In this document: piece by piece, positions 1-11,999 of the stretch
Layout of the letters: each line of letters begins with the position of its first letter
How positions within the stretch are numbered: the first letter of the stretch is position 1
From: Ureibacillus galli
GTDB taxonomy: Bacteria > Bacillota > Bacilli > Bacillales_A > Planococcaceae
Direction of reading: 5' to 3'
DNA length: 40,540 nucleotides
NCBI RefSeq assembly: GCF_014836845.1
Contig: NZ_JACSQA010000030.1
Coordinates: 1 to 40,540, forward strand
Made by a program: the position numbers and the translations under genes
Notes under the pieces: generated by a model
Told to the model about the DNA's origin: nothing
What the model saw: the letters and a program-made list of their open reading frames with translations, nothing else
The model's database searches: none

Positions 1-75
1 GTTCATTGAAGAAAATAGAAAAACCCCGAATAGGTCCACTTTTTTTAAAGTGTCCACTATTTGGGGTTCAGTTCA
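1..75 (+). mobile_element. Right (3') terminus of an IS3-family insertion sequence
   Basis: The segment ends with GGGGTTCAGTTCA at 63-75, the reverse complement of TGAACTGAACCCC. This pairs with TGAACTGCACCCC at 40464, as expected for the imperfect right and left inverted repeats of one IS3-family (IS150-type) element; about 21 of 26 terminal bases match by eye. Positions 22-68 form an imperfect inverted repeat around a T-rich loop, as is common after the transposase stop in these elements. The transposase gene is off the window. The first in-frame stop visible is TGA at 7-9, but I cannot confirm it as the orfB stop. Confidence 0.72.
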
Positions 76-103
76 AATGCAATCGCCCTACCCTTTTATC
101 TTC

Positions 104-1156
104 TTATGGTATTGTCACTGTAAAGTTTTCAAAGTGAATGTCAGGTCCTTCATATGGTTGGATGTTCGTCTTTGTTGCTTCATTGCCTTGTAAGTCGACT
201 TCGACACCCATTCCTGACTCAGGGAAAATCATATACGGAGTGACTGTTAATTTTTTCACATCGTCTTTTATTGGATCGATTAAGATTGTACCTGTAATCT
301 GTTTCTTTTCATGGTCGACGATGGCACTGCCTGAATGGGACGAAAGTTCATTCCCCTTCTCATCGAAAACATTAAAATCAATTCTTCCATTTCCTAAATC
401 CGTTTCATAATTTGCACTGTAGCTAAATAACAAACCAGCTGGACTGACCTTTACCTCTGATACTTTTAAGTCTATGCCATTTGCTTTTTGTTGGTGATCA
501 ATGACTACGTTTTGAACTTCTTCGCTCTTCTTGACTTGAGTTGAGAACTCCCATTGTTTGCCGTCTGCCCCAGTAAAAATTAAACCAAGTGTGAAAGCTT
601 CAGGCAAATCTTCCACTGAATCCATATCGACAATTCCTGTTTTATGAGTAGGAGCAAGTTCTTTTTCACCATAAGTACTAGCACCTGAAAAAGCTTTACC
701 GTTTATCGTAATTTCAGGTCCGGAAGCTAGATAGAAATCGCCAATTGGATTTTCTGATACGATGGAAAACCCAATCGTTAAACGGGTCTCATCATAAAAT
801 ACTTCATCGAGTGTCATCGAAGTCTCCCCTACCCTTTCAGAAGTACCAATGAGTTGAGATAATCCCTGTTGATTTACTTGTTTTAAACCAACGTCTCCTG
901 AATCACTAAACACTGAACCTAAAATAGGAATCTTCGAAACGATATTGGCCATCGCCGGTGAAAATGAAGACGTACTAACTAATAGTAGAAAGGCAGCGGC
1001 AACAGCTGTTAAGCTATAGACGATTTTGTTTCCTTTCAACTTTTTCCTTTTCCCTTCATATTCATTAATCGTATTCGAGATGATGGCATCTAACTTTTCA
1101 GTCGGGACATGAATATGATTAATTTCTTCTTTAAACGATCGAGTTTTGTCTGTCAT
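104..1156 (-). CDS. DUF4179 membrane-anchored protein, likely anti-sigma factor
   Basis: The protein of about 350 residues has a cytoplasmic N-terminus of about 45 residues, one membrane segment (about 46-66) and a large extracytoplasmic part. That part fits a DUF4179 domain followed by a DUF5643-like C-terminus. ATG at 1156 is preferred over TTG at 1159 because AAGGGGG lies at the right distance. Its start overlaps the end of the upstream ECF sigma factor gene by 26 bases, indicating translational coupling. DUF4179 proteins next to ECF sigma factors are generally taken as their anti-sigma factor or signal receptor. That role is inferred from context; the stimulus is unknown. Confidence 0.85.
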   Translation of the reverse strand: MTDKTRSFKEEINHIHVPTEKLDAIISNTINEYEGKRKKLKGNKIVYSLTAVAAAFLLLVSTSSFSPAMANIVSKIPILGSVFSDSGDVGLKQVNQQGLSQLIGTSERVGETSMTLDEVFYDETRLTIGFSIVSENPIGDFYLASGPEITINGKAFSGASTYGEKELAPTHKTGIVDMDSVEDLPEAFTLGLIFTGADGKQWEFSTQVKKSEEVQNVVIDHQQKANGIDLKVSEVKVSPAGLLFSYSANYETDLGNGRIDFNVFDEKGNELSSHSGSAIVDHEKKQITGTILIDPIKDDVKKLTVTPYMIFPESGMGVEVDLQGNEATKTNIQPYEGPDIHFENFTVTIP

Positions 1157-1679
1157 CAAAATAAACCCCCTTTAATTTTGAACGTAAAATTTCTAATCCA
1201 CGGCGTATATTTGTTTTCACTGTACCTTCTGGACAATCAAGAAACGCGGCAATTTGCTTAACAGTATAATCTTGATAAAACCGCAGTAGTAACACTGTCT
1301 TGTACTTTTCTTCAATGTCATCCATCGCATGAAGAAGATCTAAATGTTCCTCCGATTGAAAATATGTAACATTCCCTATCTGTTCATAAACCTCATTGTT
1401 CATCAAAACGAACTTTTGTTTCTTTTTTAATGCGGCGATGGCTGTGTTTATTAAAATTCTCATTAGCCAAGTTGAAAAATAGTCGTTCTGTTTCAATGTA
1501 CGAATGGAATTTAAAGCTTTATAAAGGCTTTCTTGAAACACTTCGAGGGCATCTTCCTCATTTTTCATATACATATAAGCCATTCTGTACATTTTTTCTT
1601 TCTCTTCGTGAATGAGCAACTGAAATGCTTCTGTATCCCCCTTTTTCGCACGCTTTACTAACTTTGATTTACTCTCCAA
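1131..1679 (-). CDS. ECF-type RNA polymerase sigma factor
   Basis: This 182-residue sigma-70 family protein has region 2 at about residues 25-92 (including the DALEVFQESLYKAL stretch) and region 4 at about 115-172, with the helix-turn-helix YTVKQIAAFLDCPEGTVKTN. Regions 1 and 3 are absent, which defines the ECF class. The start is TTG at 1679, fixed by an excellent AAAGGAGGT six bases upstream. It is first in a two-gene operon with the DUF4179 protein. It resembles SigV/SigW-sized Bacillus factors, but the partner is not an RsiV or RsiW type, so I give no symbol. I could not identify a clear autoregulatory ECF promoter upstream. Confidence 0.93.
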   Translation of the reverse strand: MESKSKLVKRAKKGDTEAFQLLIHEEKEKMYRMAYMYMKNEEDALEVFQESLYKALNSIRTLKQNDYFSTWLMRILINTAIAALKKKQKFVLMNNEVYEQIGNVTYFQSEEHLDLLHAMDDIEEKYKTVLLLRFYQDYTVKQIAAFLDCPEGTVKTNIRRGLEILRSKLKGVYFDDRQNSIV

Positions 1680-1749
1680 CGTACAACCTCCTTTCGCTCA
1701 TACTTATTAGAGAAATGACAGCAACAAAACGATTCAACTTTTTATTAAA

Positions 1750-1786
1750 AAATAAAAAAATCGGCTCCCACTCTCACTGGAAGCCG
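1750..1786 (-). terminator. Rho-independent terminator after paiB
   Basis: On the minus strand an 8-bp stem (CGGCTTCC paired with GGGAGCCG, one G-T pair) is followed by a run of T. It lies about 35 bases past the paiB stop. Confidence 0.85.
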
Positions 1787-1819
1787 TTATCGATAACCTT
1801 ATTATATAGAAAACTCTTT

Positions 1820-2431
1820 TTATTTTTGTAGATTTTTCTTCATAAGCGAAGCCACTTGTATATTGTCGTGTTGTGAGGATTTTTCTAAATGTTTTATAAC
1901 GAGCTCTTGCCGTTCCACAGGATGATTTTGACTTAATTTCGCTTTTCCTTCCACTTTCGTAATGTGTATTTTAAACGCTACAATCCCTTTCGTCATCCCT
2001 TCGATAAAACTTGGCTCGACACTTTCTAAGCTGTATGGACTATCGGGGGCTTCATATTTCTTTACTAATTCATTTAATGAGTTAAAAACAACTTCTTTAT
2101 CTTCAATTACCTCGAGCTTTCCATATACATGGATTGAAACATAATTCCAAGTTGGGACTGCCTTCGTTGTTTCGTACCATGAAGGTGAAATATAACAATG
2201 AGGGCCTTGGAATATGGCGAGCACTTGTTGGTCTTCAACATCTTTCCATTGTAAATTCGGCCGGGCAAAATGGCCATATAGAGTCTTTTCATCTTTATTT
2301 AACATGAGTGGAAGATGGGTTGCGTAAGGTTCTCCTTTATGTTGAGAAACTAAAGTGGCAAATCCATATTGTTCGATTAAATCATAAATGACTTCTTCCT
2401 CTTCCAATTTGAAAAATTTAGGAATATACAT
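1820..2431 (-). CDS. paiB: PaiB-type FMN-binding regulator
   Basis: This 203-residue protein matches the PaiB/FMN-binding negative regulator family (split-barrel flavin-reductase-like fold), including the N-terminal MYIPKFF and the central [10 protein letters not shown] and [13 protein letters not shown] motifs. In Bacillus subtilis, paiA and paiB are adjacent and affect protease production and sporulation; that is known of the family and not shown here. ATG at 2431 follows AAAGGGGG. The gene is third in a marR-paiA-paiB operon, 12 bases after paiA, and is followed by a terminator. The length is normal for the family. Confidence 0.92.
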   Translation of the reverse strand: MYIPKFFKLEEEEVIYDLIEQYGFATLVSQHKGEPYATHLPLMLNKDEKTLYGHFARPNLQWKDVEDQQVLAIFQGPHCYISPSWYETTKAVPTWNYVSIHVYGKLEVIEDKEVVFNSLNELVKKYEAPDSPYSLESVEPSFIEGMTKGIVAFKIHITKVEGKAKLSQNHPVERQELVIKHLEKSSQHDNIQVASLMKKNLQK

Positions 2432-2443
2432 TCGAATCCCCCT

Positions 2444-3434
<991 letters not shown>

Positions 3435-3451
3435 CGTTACCACCTCTAAAT

Positions 3452-3519
3452 TATTGTTGCATATACAATAAAAAATCGTATATATTTAATCTAGTGTAAT
3501 TTTGTTGTATTTGCAACAA
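3452..3519. promoter_or_regulatory. Divergent control region with two MarR-type palindromes
   Basis: Box 1 (3452-3470) is TATTGTTGCATATACAATA and box 2 (3502-3519) is TTGTTGTATTTGCAACAA. Both centre on TTGT...ACAA-type half-sites and fit the AT-rich dyads bound by MarR proteins. They lie between the marR start and the divergent membrane-protein start. Assignment to this MarR protein is inferred from position. Confidence 0.6.
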
Positions 3520-3545
3520 AAATAATGATAAAGAGGTCGAGTAAA

Positions 3546-4172
3546 GTGAAAATGTTTTGTTATGTAATCGGAATTTTAATTTTAACCTTTGGTATTTCCT
3601 TCACTATACAATCGGACCTTGGCACTTCCCCTTTTGATGCCCTTTTAGTAGGACTATCAAAGAATGTAGGACTAACAGTGGGAAGCTGGGAAATTATTAT
3701 CGCCTTTCTATTAATCTGTTGTAATGCGTTATTAAAAAGAGAAAGACCTGAAGTTTTAGGGTTGGTAACCGCCTTTATAACGGGTATTGGTATTGATCTA
3801 TGGCTCTTTTTAGTGCATCATTTGATAACACCCGAACTTATGTATAGCAAAATTCTTTGCTTTGGTATTGGCTTAGTTGCTATTGGATTAGGCACCGCAA
3901 CTTACTTACAGACAAATTTTGCGCCAATTCCTATTGACCGACTTACTTTGATTCTACAAGAATTAATGAAAAAGACGCTATTCTTTTCGAGAACACTTAT
4001 TTACTTCGTATTCTTAATTTTAGCCATCCTTTTTAAAGGGCCAATTGGAGTCGGAACAATATTAACCGTTTGTTTTGGCGGGCTCATACTTCATTTCTTT
4101 ATACCTTATACCGAAAAAGTTTTGAACCGTTTCATTTCACACGATGCAAAAGAAAAAAACCATTCGATTTAG
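3546..4172 (+). CDS. YczE/YitT-family membrane protein
   Basis: This hydrophobic protein of about 208 residues has five or so membrane segments and the YczE/YyaS signatures GISFTIQSDLGTSPFDAL and NFAPIPIDRLTLILQE. No transported substrate is established for the family. The reading frame is open from ATG at 3525, but that start has no ribosome site and lies six bases past an operator palindrome. GTG at 3546, with AGAGGT upstream, is preferred. It is divergent from marR-paiA-paiB and ends at a bidirectional terminator overlapping its stop codon. Confidence 0.85.
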   Translation: MKMFCYVIGILILTFGISFTIQSDLGTSPFDALLVGLSKNVGLTVGSWEIIIAFLLICCNALLKRERPEVLGLVTAFITGIGIDLWLFLVHHLITPELMYSKILCFGIGLVAIGLGTATYLQTNFAPIPIDRLTLILQELMKKTLFFSRTLIYFVFLILAILFKGPIGVGTILTVCFGGLILHFFIPYTEKVLNRFISHDAKEKNHSI

Positions 4173-4190
4173 AATGGCTTTTTCTTTTTT
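4152..4190. terminator. Bidirectional terminator between membrane gene and rph
   Basis: The stem CCATTC/GAATGG (4160-4177) has an A-run on its left and a T-run on its right. It can therefore terminate the plus-strand gene ending at 4172 and the minus-strand rph ending at 4198. Confidence 0.85.
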
Positions 4191-4197
4191 GAAGCTA

Positions 4198-6825
<2,628 letters not shown>

Positions 6826-6970
6826 CTATTGATTTTACCAGTCGGAAACGGCAAGAAGTAGTCTATAATATCAATTTTCCATGTGCTATAATTAAAGTGG
6901 GAAGAGTAAAAAAGTGGAGTAAACTAATTCGTTGAATACTTTCTAATACTCCTTCCATCACTGTTAACAT

Positions 6971-7012
6971 AAAAAGAGCTGACAATCTATATTTACAGAT
7001 TCTCAACTCTTG
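6971..7012 (-). terminator. Terminator after grpB-like gene
   Basis: On the minus strand a long imperfect stem (AGAGTTGAGAATCTG with its partner) is followed by a run of T. It lies just past the stop at 7016. Confidence 0.8.
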
Positions 7013-7015
7013 TAT

Positions 7016-7534
7016 TCATCCAATTTCTTCAATCCACTTCAATGCTTTTTCTTCTATTTCGTTTACAAGCAATTCTTTCCCTTTTATATAGGAGTCAACA
7101 TCATACGGAAATTGTTGAGCTAAACGTTCTTTTAACTCACCGTAACGCTTCATTGCTTCCGGATGACTTTTTAAGTAATCTCGAAAAGCCAAATGTCGCT
7201 TTATCTCTATATTTCCTACTTCATAAATATGAACATGATGGGTGCGATTGTCTCCGCCTTTTTGAAAATATCTCCGTCCAGGGATACCTTTCTCTCCTTT
7301 AGGTTCATATCCAATGTTCCGCATCGCTTGATTGTATTGGTCAATGATGCCAATGTCCTGAACGACGGGCATGATGTCGATTATTGGTTTCGCTTTTAGA
7401 CCTGGAACAGATGTACTACCAATATGATGAATCGCTACTACTACATCTCCAAAAATAAGCTTAAGTTTTTCAGCCTCTTCCGCAAAATTAAACGTCCACT
7501 TTTCACGATATGAACTTACTTCGACTTTTCGCAA
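7016..7534 (-). CDS. GrpB family protein (UPF0157)
   Basis: This 172-residue GrpB/UPF0157 protein is of nucleotidyltransferase-like fold. The diagnostic motif HHIGSTSVPGLKAKPIIDI lies at about 36-54, followed by PGRRYFQKGG and the histidine-rich RTHHVHIYE segment. The start is TTG at 7534, supported by AAGGGGGAAG just upstream. GrpB-like domains are found alone or fused to dephospho-CoA kinase, and their activity is not established. It is a single gene with its own terminator. Confidence 0.9.
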   Translation of the reverse strand: MRKVEVSSYREKWTFNFAEEAEKLKLIFGDVVVAIHHIGSTSVPGLKAKPIIDIMPVVQDIGIIDQYNQAMRNIGYEPKGEKGIPGRRYFQKGGDNRTHHVHIYEVGNIEIKRHLAFRDYLKSHPEAMKRYGELKERLAQQFPYDVDSYIKGKELLVNEIEEKALKWIEEIG

Positions 7535-7838
7535 TAAACTTCCCCCTTCCCTTTCTATAAGTTATTTTAACAGACGATATGGTAATGGAATCATTTTTCC
7601 CATCCGAAATGTGCCCTTTAATTCAACGTGTTCATATGAAGGAAACTCTGTCGATTGTTGAGTTTTAGGGAAAGTATGTAAGAAGATGTGGCGTAACCTT
7701 TTTGTCGCTCCAATTAGAAAGGATTAGGCTTTGTTTCTTTAACTTCTCAGCCAACAATTTATGTTTGTTCCTTTTTGGTTTGAAAATACTAGGATTGGCA
7801 AAGAATAAATTTATAAATATGTTCTTTGGAGGTCATCC
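7535..7838. other. Intergenic region upstream of DUF3231 gene
   Basis: These 304 bases between divergent genes show no convincing open frame, RNA or repeat. They must hold the promoters of both flanking genes. I could not assign a -35/-10 pair with confidence. Confidence 0.5.
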
Positions 7839-8861
7839 ATGACAAAACATCAAACATTGCTTACATCTAGTGAGATTGGATCGATATGGACTAACTTTAT
7901 GTATGATAGTATGTCTGAGTGTATATTAGGATATTTCTTAAAAGATGTGAAGGATGAGGAGATTAGACCCATTGTTCAGTTAGCTTATGATAATTCAGCA
8001 GCTCATATCGAAAAGTTAACAAGCCTATTTCAAAGAGAAGAAATTCCAACACCAACTGGGTTCACTAGTAATGATGTTAATATGAACGCTCCACGTATGT
8101 ATACCGATACCTTTATGCTAACTTATATCAATCATATGGCTAAAGTTGGAATGCTTCAATATAGCGGATTTATTTCTATGAGTGCTCGGGAGGATGTAAG
8201 AAACTACTTCACTGACAGTTTAACAGATACAGTACAATTGTTTGAACAAAGTTCGAAAGTTCTACTTTCAAAAGGAATCTTTGTAAGAGCTCCCTATATC
8301 CCTTATCCAACTACAAAAGATTTTATAGACAATAAAAAATATTTAAGTGGGCTTAATCCTTTAAGTCAAAAACGTCCTTTAAATGTAGTAGAAATATCCC
8401 ATTTATTTATGAACATACAAACGAACCTTTTAGGAAGTAAACTTGCCCTTAGTTTTGCACAAGCTTCAGCAGAAGAGAAAATACAAAAGTGGATGTTAAA
8501 AGGAAGAGATATATCAAAAAAACATATTCAAATCTTTACTAAAACGTTACTTGAAAATGATGTACAGGCACCTTCCCCATCAGATGTTGCGATAACGGAT
8601 TCTACTATACCGCCCTTTTCGGACAAACTAACGATGTATCATATGTCTTTACTAAGTGCGGCAGGTATAGGAAATTACGCAACAGCAGCTGCTGCAAGTC
8701 AAAGAAGTGATCTCATTTTAAATTATAATCGTTTCTCCCTTGAAATTGCTCAATATACAAAAGATGGGGCCGACATCGTAATTGAACACGGATGGCTGGA
8801 GCAACCGCCAGGAACGACGGATAAGAAGAAATTAGCAAGGAATAAAGAGACGACCGATTGA
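7839..8861 (+). CDS. DUF3231 family protein (two-repeat, ferritin-like helical)
   Basis: This 340-residue, mostly helical DUF3231 protein is built of two similar halves. HIEKLTSLFQREEIPTPTGF followed by APRMYTDTFML in the first half mirrors HIQIFTKTLLENDVQAPSPS followed by IPPFSDKLTMY in the second. The family is related to CotF-like ferritin-fold proteins of Bacillus; a spore or stress role is often assumed but not proven. ATG at 7839 follows TTGGAGGT. A second, frameshifted member lies at 23476-24458. A small membrane protein follows 45 bases downstream and may be co-transcribed. Confidence 0.88.
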   Translation: MTKHQTLLTSSEIGSIWTNFMYDSMSECILGYFLKDVKDEEIRPIVQLAYDNSAAHIEKLTSLFQREEIPTPTGFTSNDVNMNAPRMYTDTFMLTYINHMAKVGMLQYSGFISMSAREDVRNYFTDSLTDTVQLFEQSSKVLLSKGIFVRAPYIPYPTTKDFIDNKKYLSGLNPLSQKRPLNVVEISHLFMNIQTNLLGSKLALSFAQASAEEKIQKWMLKGRDISKKHIQIFTKTLLENDVQAPSPSDVAITDSTIPPFSDKLTMYHMSLLSAAGIGNYATAAAASQRSDLILNYNRFSLEIAQYTKDGADIVIEHGWLEQPPGTTDKKKLARNKETTD

Positions 8862-8906
8862 TAAGGAAATTTCCGATTTTAAAACAAAAAATAAGAAGTG
8901 AATAAA

Positions 8907-9371
8907 ATGTCAAAATCAGGACAAATCGAAAAGATTCTTTGGAGTATTGCCTTACCTGGCCTTGGTCAACTGTTAAATGGCCAACTATTCAAAGGGTTGA
9001 TTTTGATTATATTAGAATTTTTAATCAACGTACAATCTAGTTTGAATCAAGTAATTATTTATAGCTTCCAAGGGGACATTCAATTAGCCATTGAGGAAAC
9101 GAATTATCAGTGGCTCATGTTTTACCCTTGTATTTATATGTATTCGATTTGGGATGCTTATCGAGATGCTGAAGGAGAAACAACACCTTTTTCCTTTTTA
9201 CCCTTTGTCATTAGTGCTTATTTGGGAACCATTGGCGTAATTTACTCCTCAAATTTAAAATTGTTTGGGGTGCTAATCGGACCTGTATTTTTGCCAATTT
9301 TATTTATAATTTTCGGAATCGGCATTGGTGTACTGATCAAAATGATATTACGGAAAATGAGGTTCAAGTAA
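8907..9371 (+). CDS. Small multi-pass membrane protein, unknown function
   Basis: This protein of about 154 residues begins with a short basic stretch, then WSIALPGLGQLLNGQLFKGLILIILEF, a glycine-rich hairpin reminiscent of TM2-type proteins. Further membrane segments follow near 62-76, 95-112 and 120-142. ATG at 8907 has a weak AGAAGTGA upstream; the in-frame GTG at 8898 is an alternative. It follows the DUF3231 gene closely and ends at a strong terminator. I recognise similar proteins in the Bacillus cereus group but know of no function. Confidence 0.78.
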   Translation: MSKSGQIEKILWSIALPGLGQLLNGQLFKGLILIILEFLINVQSSLNQVIIYSFQGDIQLAIEETNYQWLMFYPCIYMYSIWDAYRDAEGETTPFSFLPFVISAYLGTIGVIYSSNLKLFGVLIGPVFLPILFIIFGIGIGVLIKMILRKMRFK

Positions 9372-9443
9372 TAATCGAGATGATGATATAAGAGAATCTT
9401 TTCGGCACTTTTTTTACAGCCCCCTAACTAATGAATACAAAGG

Positions 9444-9477
9444 AATCCCTACTTTATTTCAAAGCAGGGATTTTCTT
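9444..9477 (+). terminator. Terminator
   Basis: The stem AATCCCT...AGGGATT with inner CTTT/AAAG pairs is followed by TTTTCTT. It serves the plus-strand pair ending at 9371. Confidence 0.82.
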
Positions 9478-9522
9478 CGATTCAACATTCTATTGAATTT
9501 TAAATACTATTGCTTTGCTTCA

Positions 9523-10116
9523 CTAATTTTTCAATAAAAAATCAACCGTCATATTAAATGTTTCTTGTGCAGATGTTGCATGATAATTTGAATTGTACGG
9601 ATCACTAAATCCGTGCTTCCCACAAAATTTATGGATTTTCGTATTCTTTTTATCGATTGATGCTATAAATTCATCTACATTAAAAGATTTTTCACTTTCG
9701 GGGAAGAAAAGCATTGTTGGACATATTGGTTCTATTTCTATATAGTTTCTAATTCGGGAACCATAGTAGCAAACAACACCACTAATCCCCTTTTCTTCAC
9801 TACATAACCAAGCAATCGTTGCCCCAACACTAAAACCAACGATATAAACCTTTTGATATCGATCTTTCACTTCTTGTACTACATTTTTTATTTTATTTGC
9901 CCCATTTATAAACCCGATTTGCTCCATAAAATGTTGATAAGCATCTTCCTCTAATGAATAGTCAAACGGATTTTCTTGCTCTAGTAAATTAGGACAAATT
10001 ACATCAAAGCCTCTTTCTGATAAAGTAACGCAAACATTTTTCATATGTTGATTAATCCCATAAATTTCATGTACGACGATTATTAATTGATCGGAATTCG
10101 TATGTATGTTGATCAA
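9523..10116 (-). CDS. Dienelactone hydrolase-like alpha/beta hydrolase
   Basis: This 197-residue alpha/beta hydrolase has the dienelactone-hydrolase opening VVHEIYGINQHMKN. The nucleophile elbow is GFSVGA, with Ser at about residue 96. A later His lies in FCGKHGFSDP and a probable acid residue lies near 150. Classical dienelactone hydrolases use Cys at the elbow; Ser here suggests a different substrate. TTG at 10116 is set by GGGAGG six bases upstream. It lies about 70 bases after the ArsR-like gene on the same strand and could be read from that promoter. The substrate is unknown. Confidence 0.82.
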   Translation of the reverse strand: MINIHTNSDQLIIVVHEIYGINQHMKNVCVTLSERGFDVICPNLLEQENPFDYSLEEDAYQHFMEQIGFINGANKIKNVVQEVKDRYQKVYIVGFSVGATIAWLCSEEKGISGVVCYYGSRIRNYIEIEPICPTMLFFPESEKSFNVDEFIASIDKKNTKIHKFCGKHGFSDPYNSNYHATSAQETFNMTVDFLLKN

Positions 10117-10189
10117 ATGAAACCTCCCATTATAATTTTCAAGCTCCCGTTTAACTTCCCCTTCTCTCTTTAGCTAAAAGCCGCGACTC

Positions 10190-10735
10190 TCAAGTTTCCG
10201 GAATAATTGTAATGGCAACAGTACGAACTGGGGCATCTATTTCATTGTCCTTATTTTGAGCAAGGTAATATTTCGTTACAAGTGTGTTTAATTCATTTTG
10301 AAATTGTATAAAACGTTCATCGTCTATCTTTAATTCCACTACAGAAAAAGTTGCACCATCTTCTTGATTGTTTTGATCATTTAATTTCTTAAGATAACTT
10401 TGATATTGTGTCATTAAGGATAACTGGTAATAAGAAATATAATCTAGTTTTTCTTTATCCGTTAACTTCTTCCATTCACTGACATCAATTTTTGCCTCTT
10501 CTTCATTAATGGCGTAATATTTTTCAGAAACAGATTTCACCCTTTTTTCTTTAATAACGTAAATAATATCTGCCTCCAACATTGCTTGTATATGTCGATA
10601 TAAAGTTGCTTGAGGAACATCTTTAATGATTTTTACCATTTCTAATGGGGTTAACCCATTTTCTTTATTTCTCATTAATGCTTGGCATATTTTCATTCTT
10701 ACAGGGTGCATTAATATTTCAATTTTATTCGTCAT
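10190..10735 (-). CDS. ArsR-like winged-helix regulator of the adjacent ABC operon
   Basis: The protein has about 181 residues. An N-terminal ArsR/HTH_20-type domain begins EILMHPVRMKICQALM and has the recognition segment DVPQATLYRHIQAMLEADIIY. A helical C-terminal domain (about 85-180) probably dimerises or senses. The second of two tandem ATGs (10735) is preferred because AAGGTGAT lies too close to the first. It is divergent from a YxlE-F-G-like transporter operon, with two matching palindromes between them, so it most likely controls that operon and itself. The effector is unknown. Confidence 0.86.
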   Translation of the reverse strand: MTNKIEILMHPVRMKICQALMRNKENGLTPLEMVKIIKDVPQATLYRHIQAMLEADIIYVIKEKRVKSVSEKYYAINEEEAKIDVSEWKKLTDKEKLDYISYYQLSLMTQYQSYLKKLNDQNNQEDGATFSVVELKIDDERFIQFQNELNTLVTKYYLAQNKDNEIDAPVRTVAITIIPET

Positions 10736-10764
10736 CATATCACCTTATTTTCCGTTCTATTTTG

Positions 10765-10838
10765 ATTCTCATTATAAATAATGAGAATAATGATTGCAAT
10801 GTCACTACGCTTACATTATCATTATCAATAATGACAAT
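10765..10838. promoter_or_regulatory. Twin operator palindromes between ArsR-like gene and ABC operon
   Basis: Box 1 (10765-10788) is an exact palindrome with arms ATTCTCATTAT and ATAATGAGAAT around two bases. Box 2 (10815-10838) has the same plan, ATTATCATTAT and ATAATGACAAT, with one mismatch between its arms. The centres are 50 bases apart, about five helical turns. The shared ATAATGA half-site argues for one regulator, most simply the adjacent ArsR-like protein. Confidence 0.75.
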
Positions 10839-10857
10839 AAGAATGGAGGATAATAAA

Positions 10858-11097
10858 ATGCAATTACATTATGGATTAGATGACCTTAAAGATATTGATC
10901 TTATGGCTTTTCTGCCCCTTATATTGCCAGTTTTAGTAGTAAGTTTGATTTTAATATGCATTGCCTTAATTGATTTATACCGCCATAGGAAGACAAGAAA
11001 AAATGTACTAATATGGACTTTCGTTATTATATTTGCTAATACCCTTGGACCTATTCTGTACTTAGTAATTGGAAGAAAGGATAGTGAAAAATATTGA
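10858..11097 (+). CDS. Small PLDc_N-type membrane protein (YxlE-like)
   Basis: This 79-residue protein has two membrane segments (about 16-40 and 47-71) and the PLDc_N signature of an Asp/Tyr-Arg loop followed by NTLGPILYLVIGRKDSEKY. In B. subtilis, YxlE of the sigY operon has this form and precedes the ABC genes yxlF and yxlG, the same order as here. ATG at 10858 follows GGAGG. The next gene starts at TTG inside the stop-codon overlap. It is probably an accessory subunit or partner of the transporter; that is inference. Confidence 0.85.
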   Translation: MQLHYGLDDLKDIDLMAFLPLILPVLVVSLILICIALIDLYRHRKTRKNVLIWTFVIIFANTLGPILYLVIGRKDSEKY

Positions 11098-11999
11098 AAT
11101 TGGAAATTAATCATGTGTCCAAATCCTTTTATGGAAAAACGGCTGTTAATAATTTCTCCATGGAACTGCATTCTGGAGAATGTGTCGGTTTAATTGGACC
11201 AAATGGTGCAGGTAAATCAACATTAATAAAGCTAGTTGCAGACATTCTAGATCCAAATGGGGGTGAGATTTTATTAAACGGGGAAAAAATATCGAAAATG
11301 AAAAAAGAGATTGGTTATCTCCCCCAGTACCCTAACTTTTTTCATTGGATGACAGCGAAAGAAACATTAACTTTTATGGTGCAACTTTCAGGATTAAAAA
11401 AAGAAGAATTAAAAAAATCCATACCAGAAATTTTAACAAAGGTTGGGCTAAAGGATGTGGGAAACTCAAAAGTCGGTACATTTTCGGGCGGTATGAAACA
11501 ACGACTTGGTATCGCCCAAGCCCTATTACATAAGCCTTCATTTATAGTCATGGACGAACCCGTATCAGCATTAGATCCAATCGGCCGAAGAGAAGTTTTA
11601 AACCTCATTGAAGAAATAAAAAGAGAGACTACTATTTTATTATCCACCCATATTTTAAGCGATGCAGAAGAAATTTGTGAACGATTTGTCATGATAAAAG
11701 AAGGAACAAAAATTGAAGATACAACCATTACCGAACTTTTAAACCGTCATAGCGAAAATAAGTTCATTGTCGAAATCACGGCAAAGGATCAACAGTGGAT
11801 TCATGTTGTTAAAAAATTACCGTATGTGAAAGAGGTTGAAGTCACCGGGCATAAAGTCAAAATTAGCGTTGATCACATCGAGAAAAACAAAAATCTTTTG
11901 TTGCAACATGCACTGGAGCATAAAGTGGACATCATAAAATTTGAAATAAATCGTGATACTTTAGAAGAAATTTTCTTGAAATTGGTGGTGCAAAATTGA
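11094..11999 (+). CDS. ABC transporter ATP-binding protein (YxlF-like)
   Basis: This 301-residue ABC ATPase has Walker A GPNGAGKST (about 35-43), the signature FSGGMKQR, Walker B FIVMDEPVSALD and a switch His in LLSTHILSDAEE. A C-terminal regulatory extension of about 80 residues follows, as in ABC-2 exporters. TTG at 11094 overlaps the upstream stop codon by four bases, and its own end overlaps the permease start in the same way, so the three genes are translationally coupled. It powers the permease that follows. The substrate is unknown. Confidence 0.92.
   Translation: MKLEINHVSKSFYGKTAVNNFSMELHSGECVGLIGPNGAGKSTLIKLVADILDPNGGEILLNGEKISKMKKEIGYLPQYPNFFHWMTAKETLTFMVQLSGLKKEELKKSIPEILTKVGLKDVGNSKVGTFSGGMKQRLGIAQALLHKPSFIVMDEPVSALDPIGRREVLNLIEEIKRETTILLSTHILSDAEEICERFVMIKEGTKIEDTTITELLNRHSENKFIVEITAKDQQWIHVVKKLPYVKEVEVTGHKVKISVDHIEKNKNLLLQHALEHKVDIIKFEINRDTLEEIFLKLVVQN

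Noticed and set aside
11342..11728. 128-codon minus-strand frame within the YxlF-like ATPase gene
   Set aside because: It is fully inside a gene with all ABC motifs, so it is an antisense shadow.
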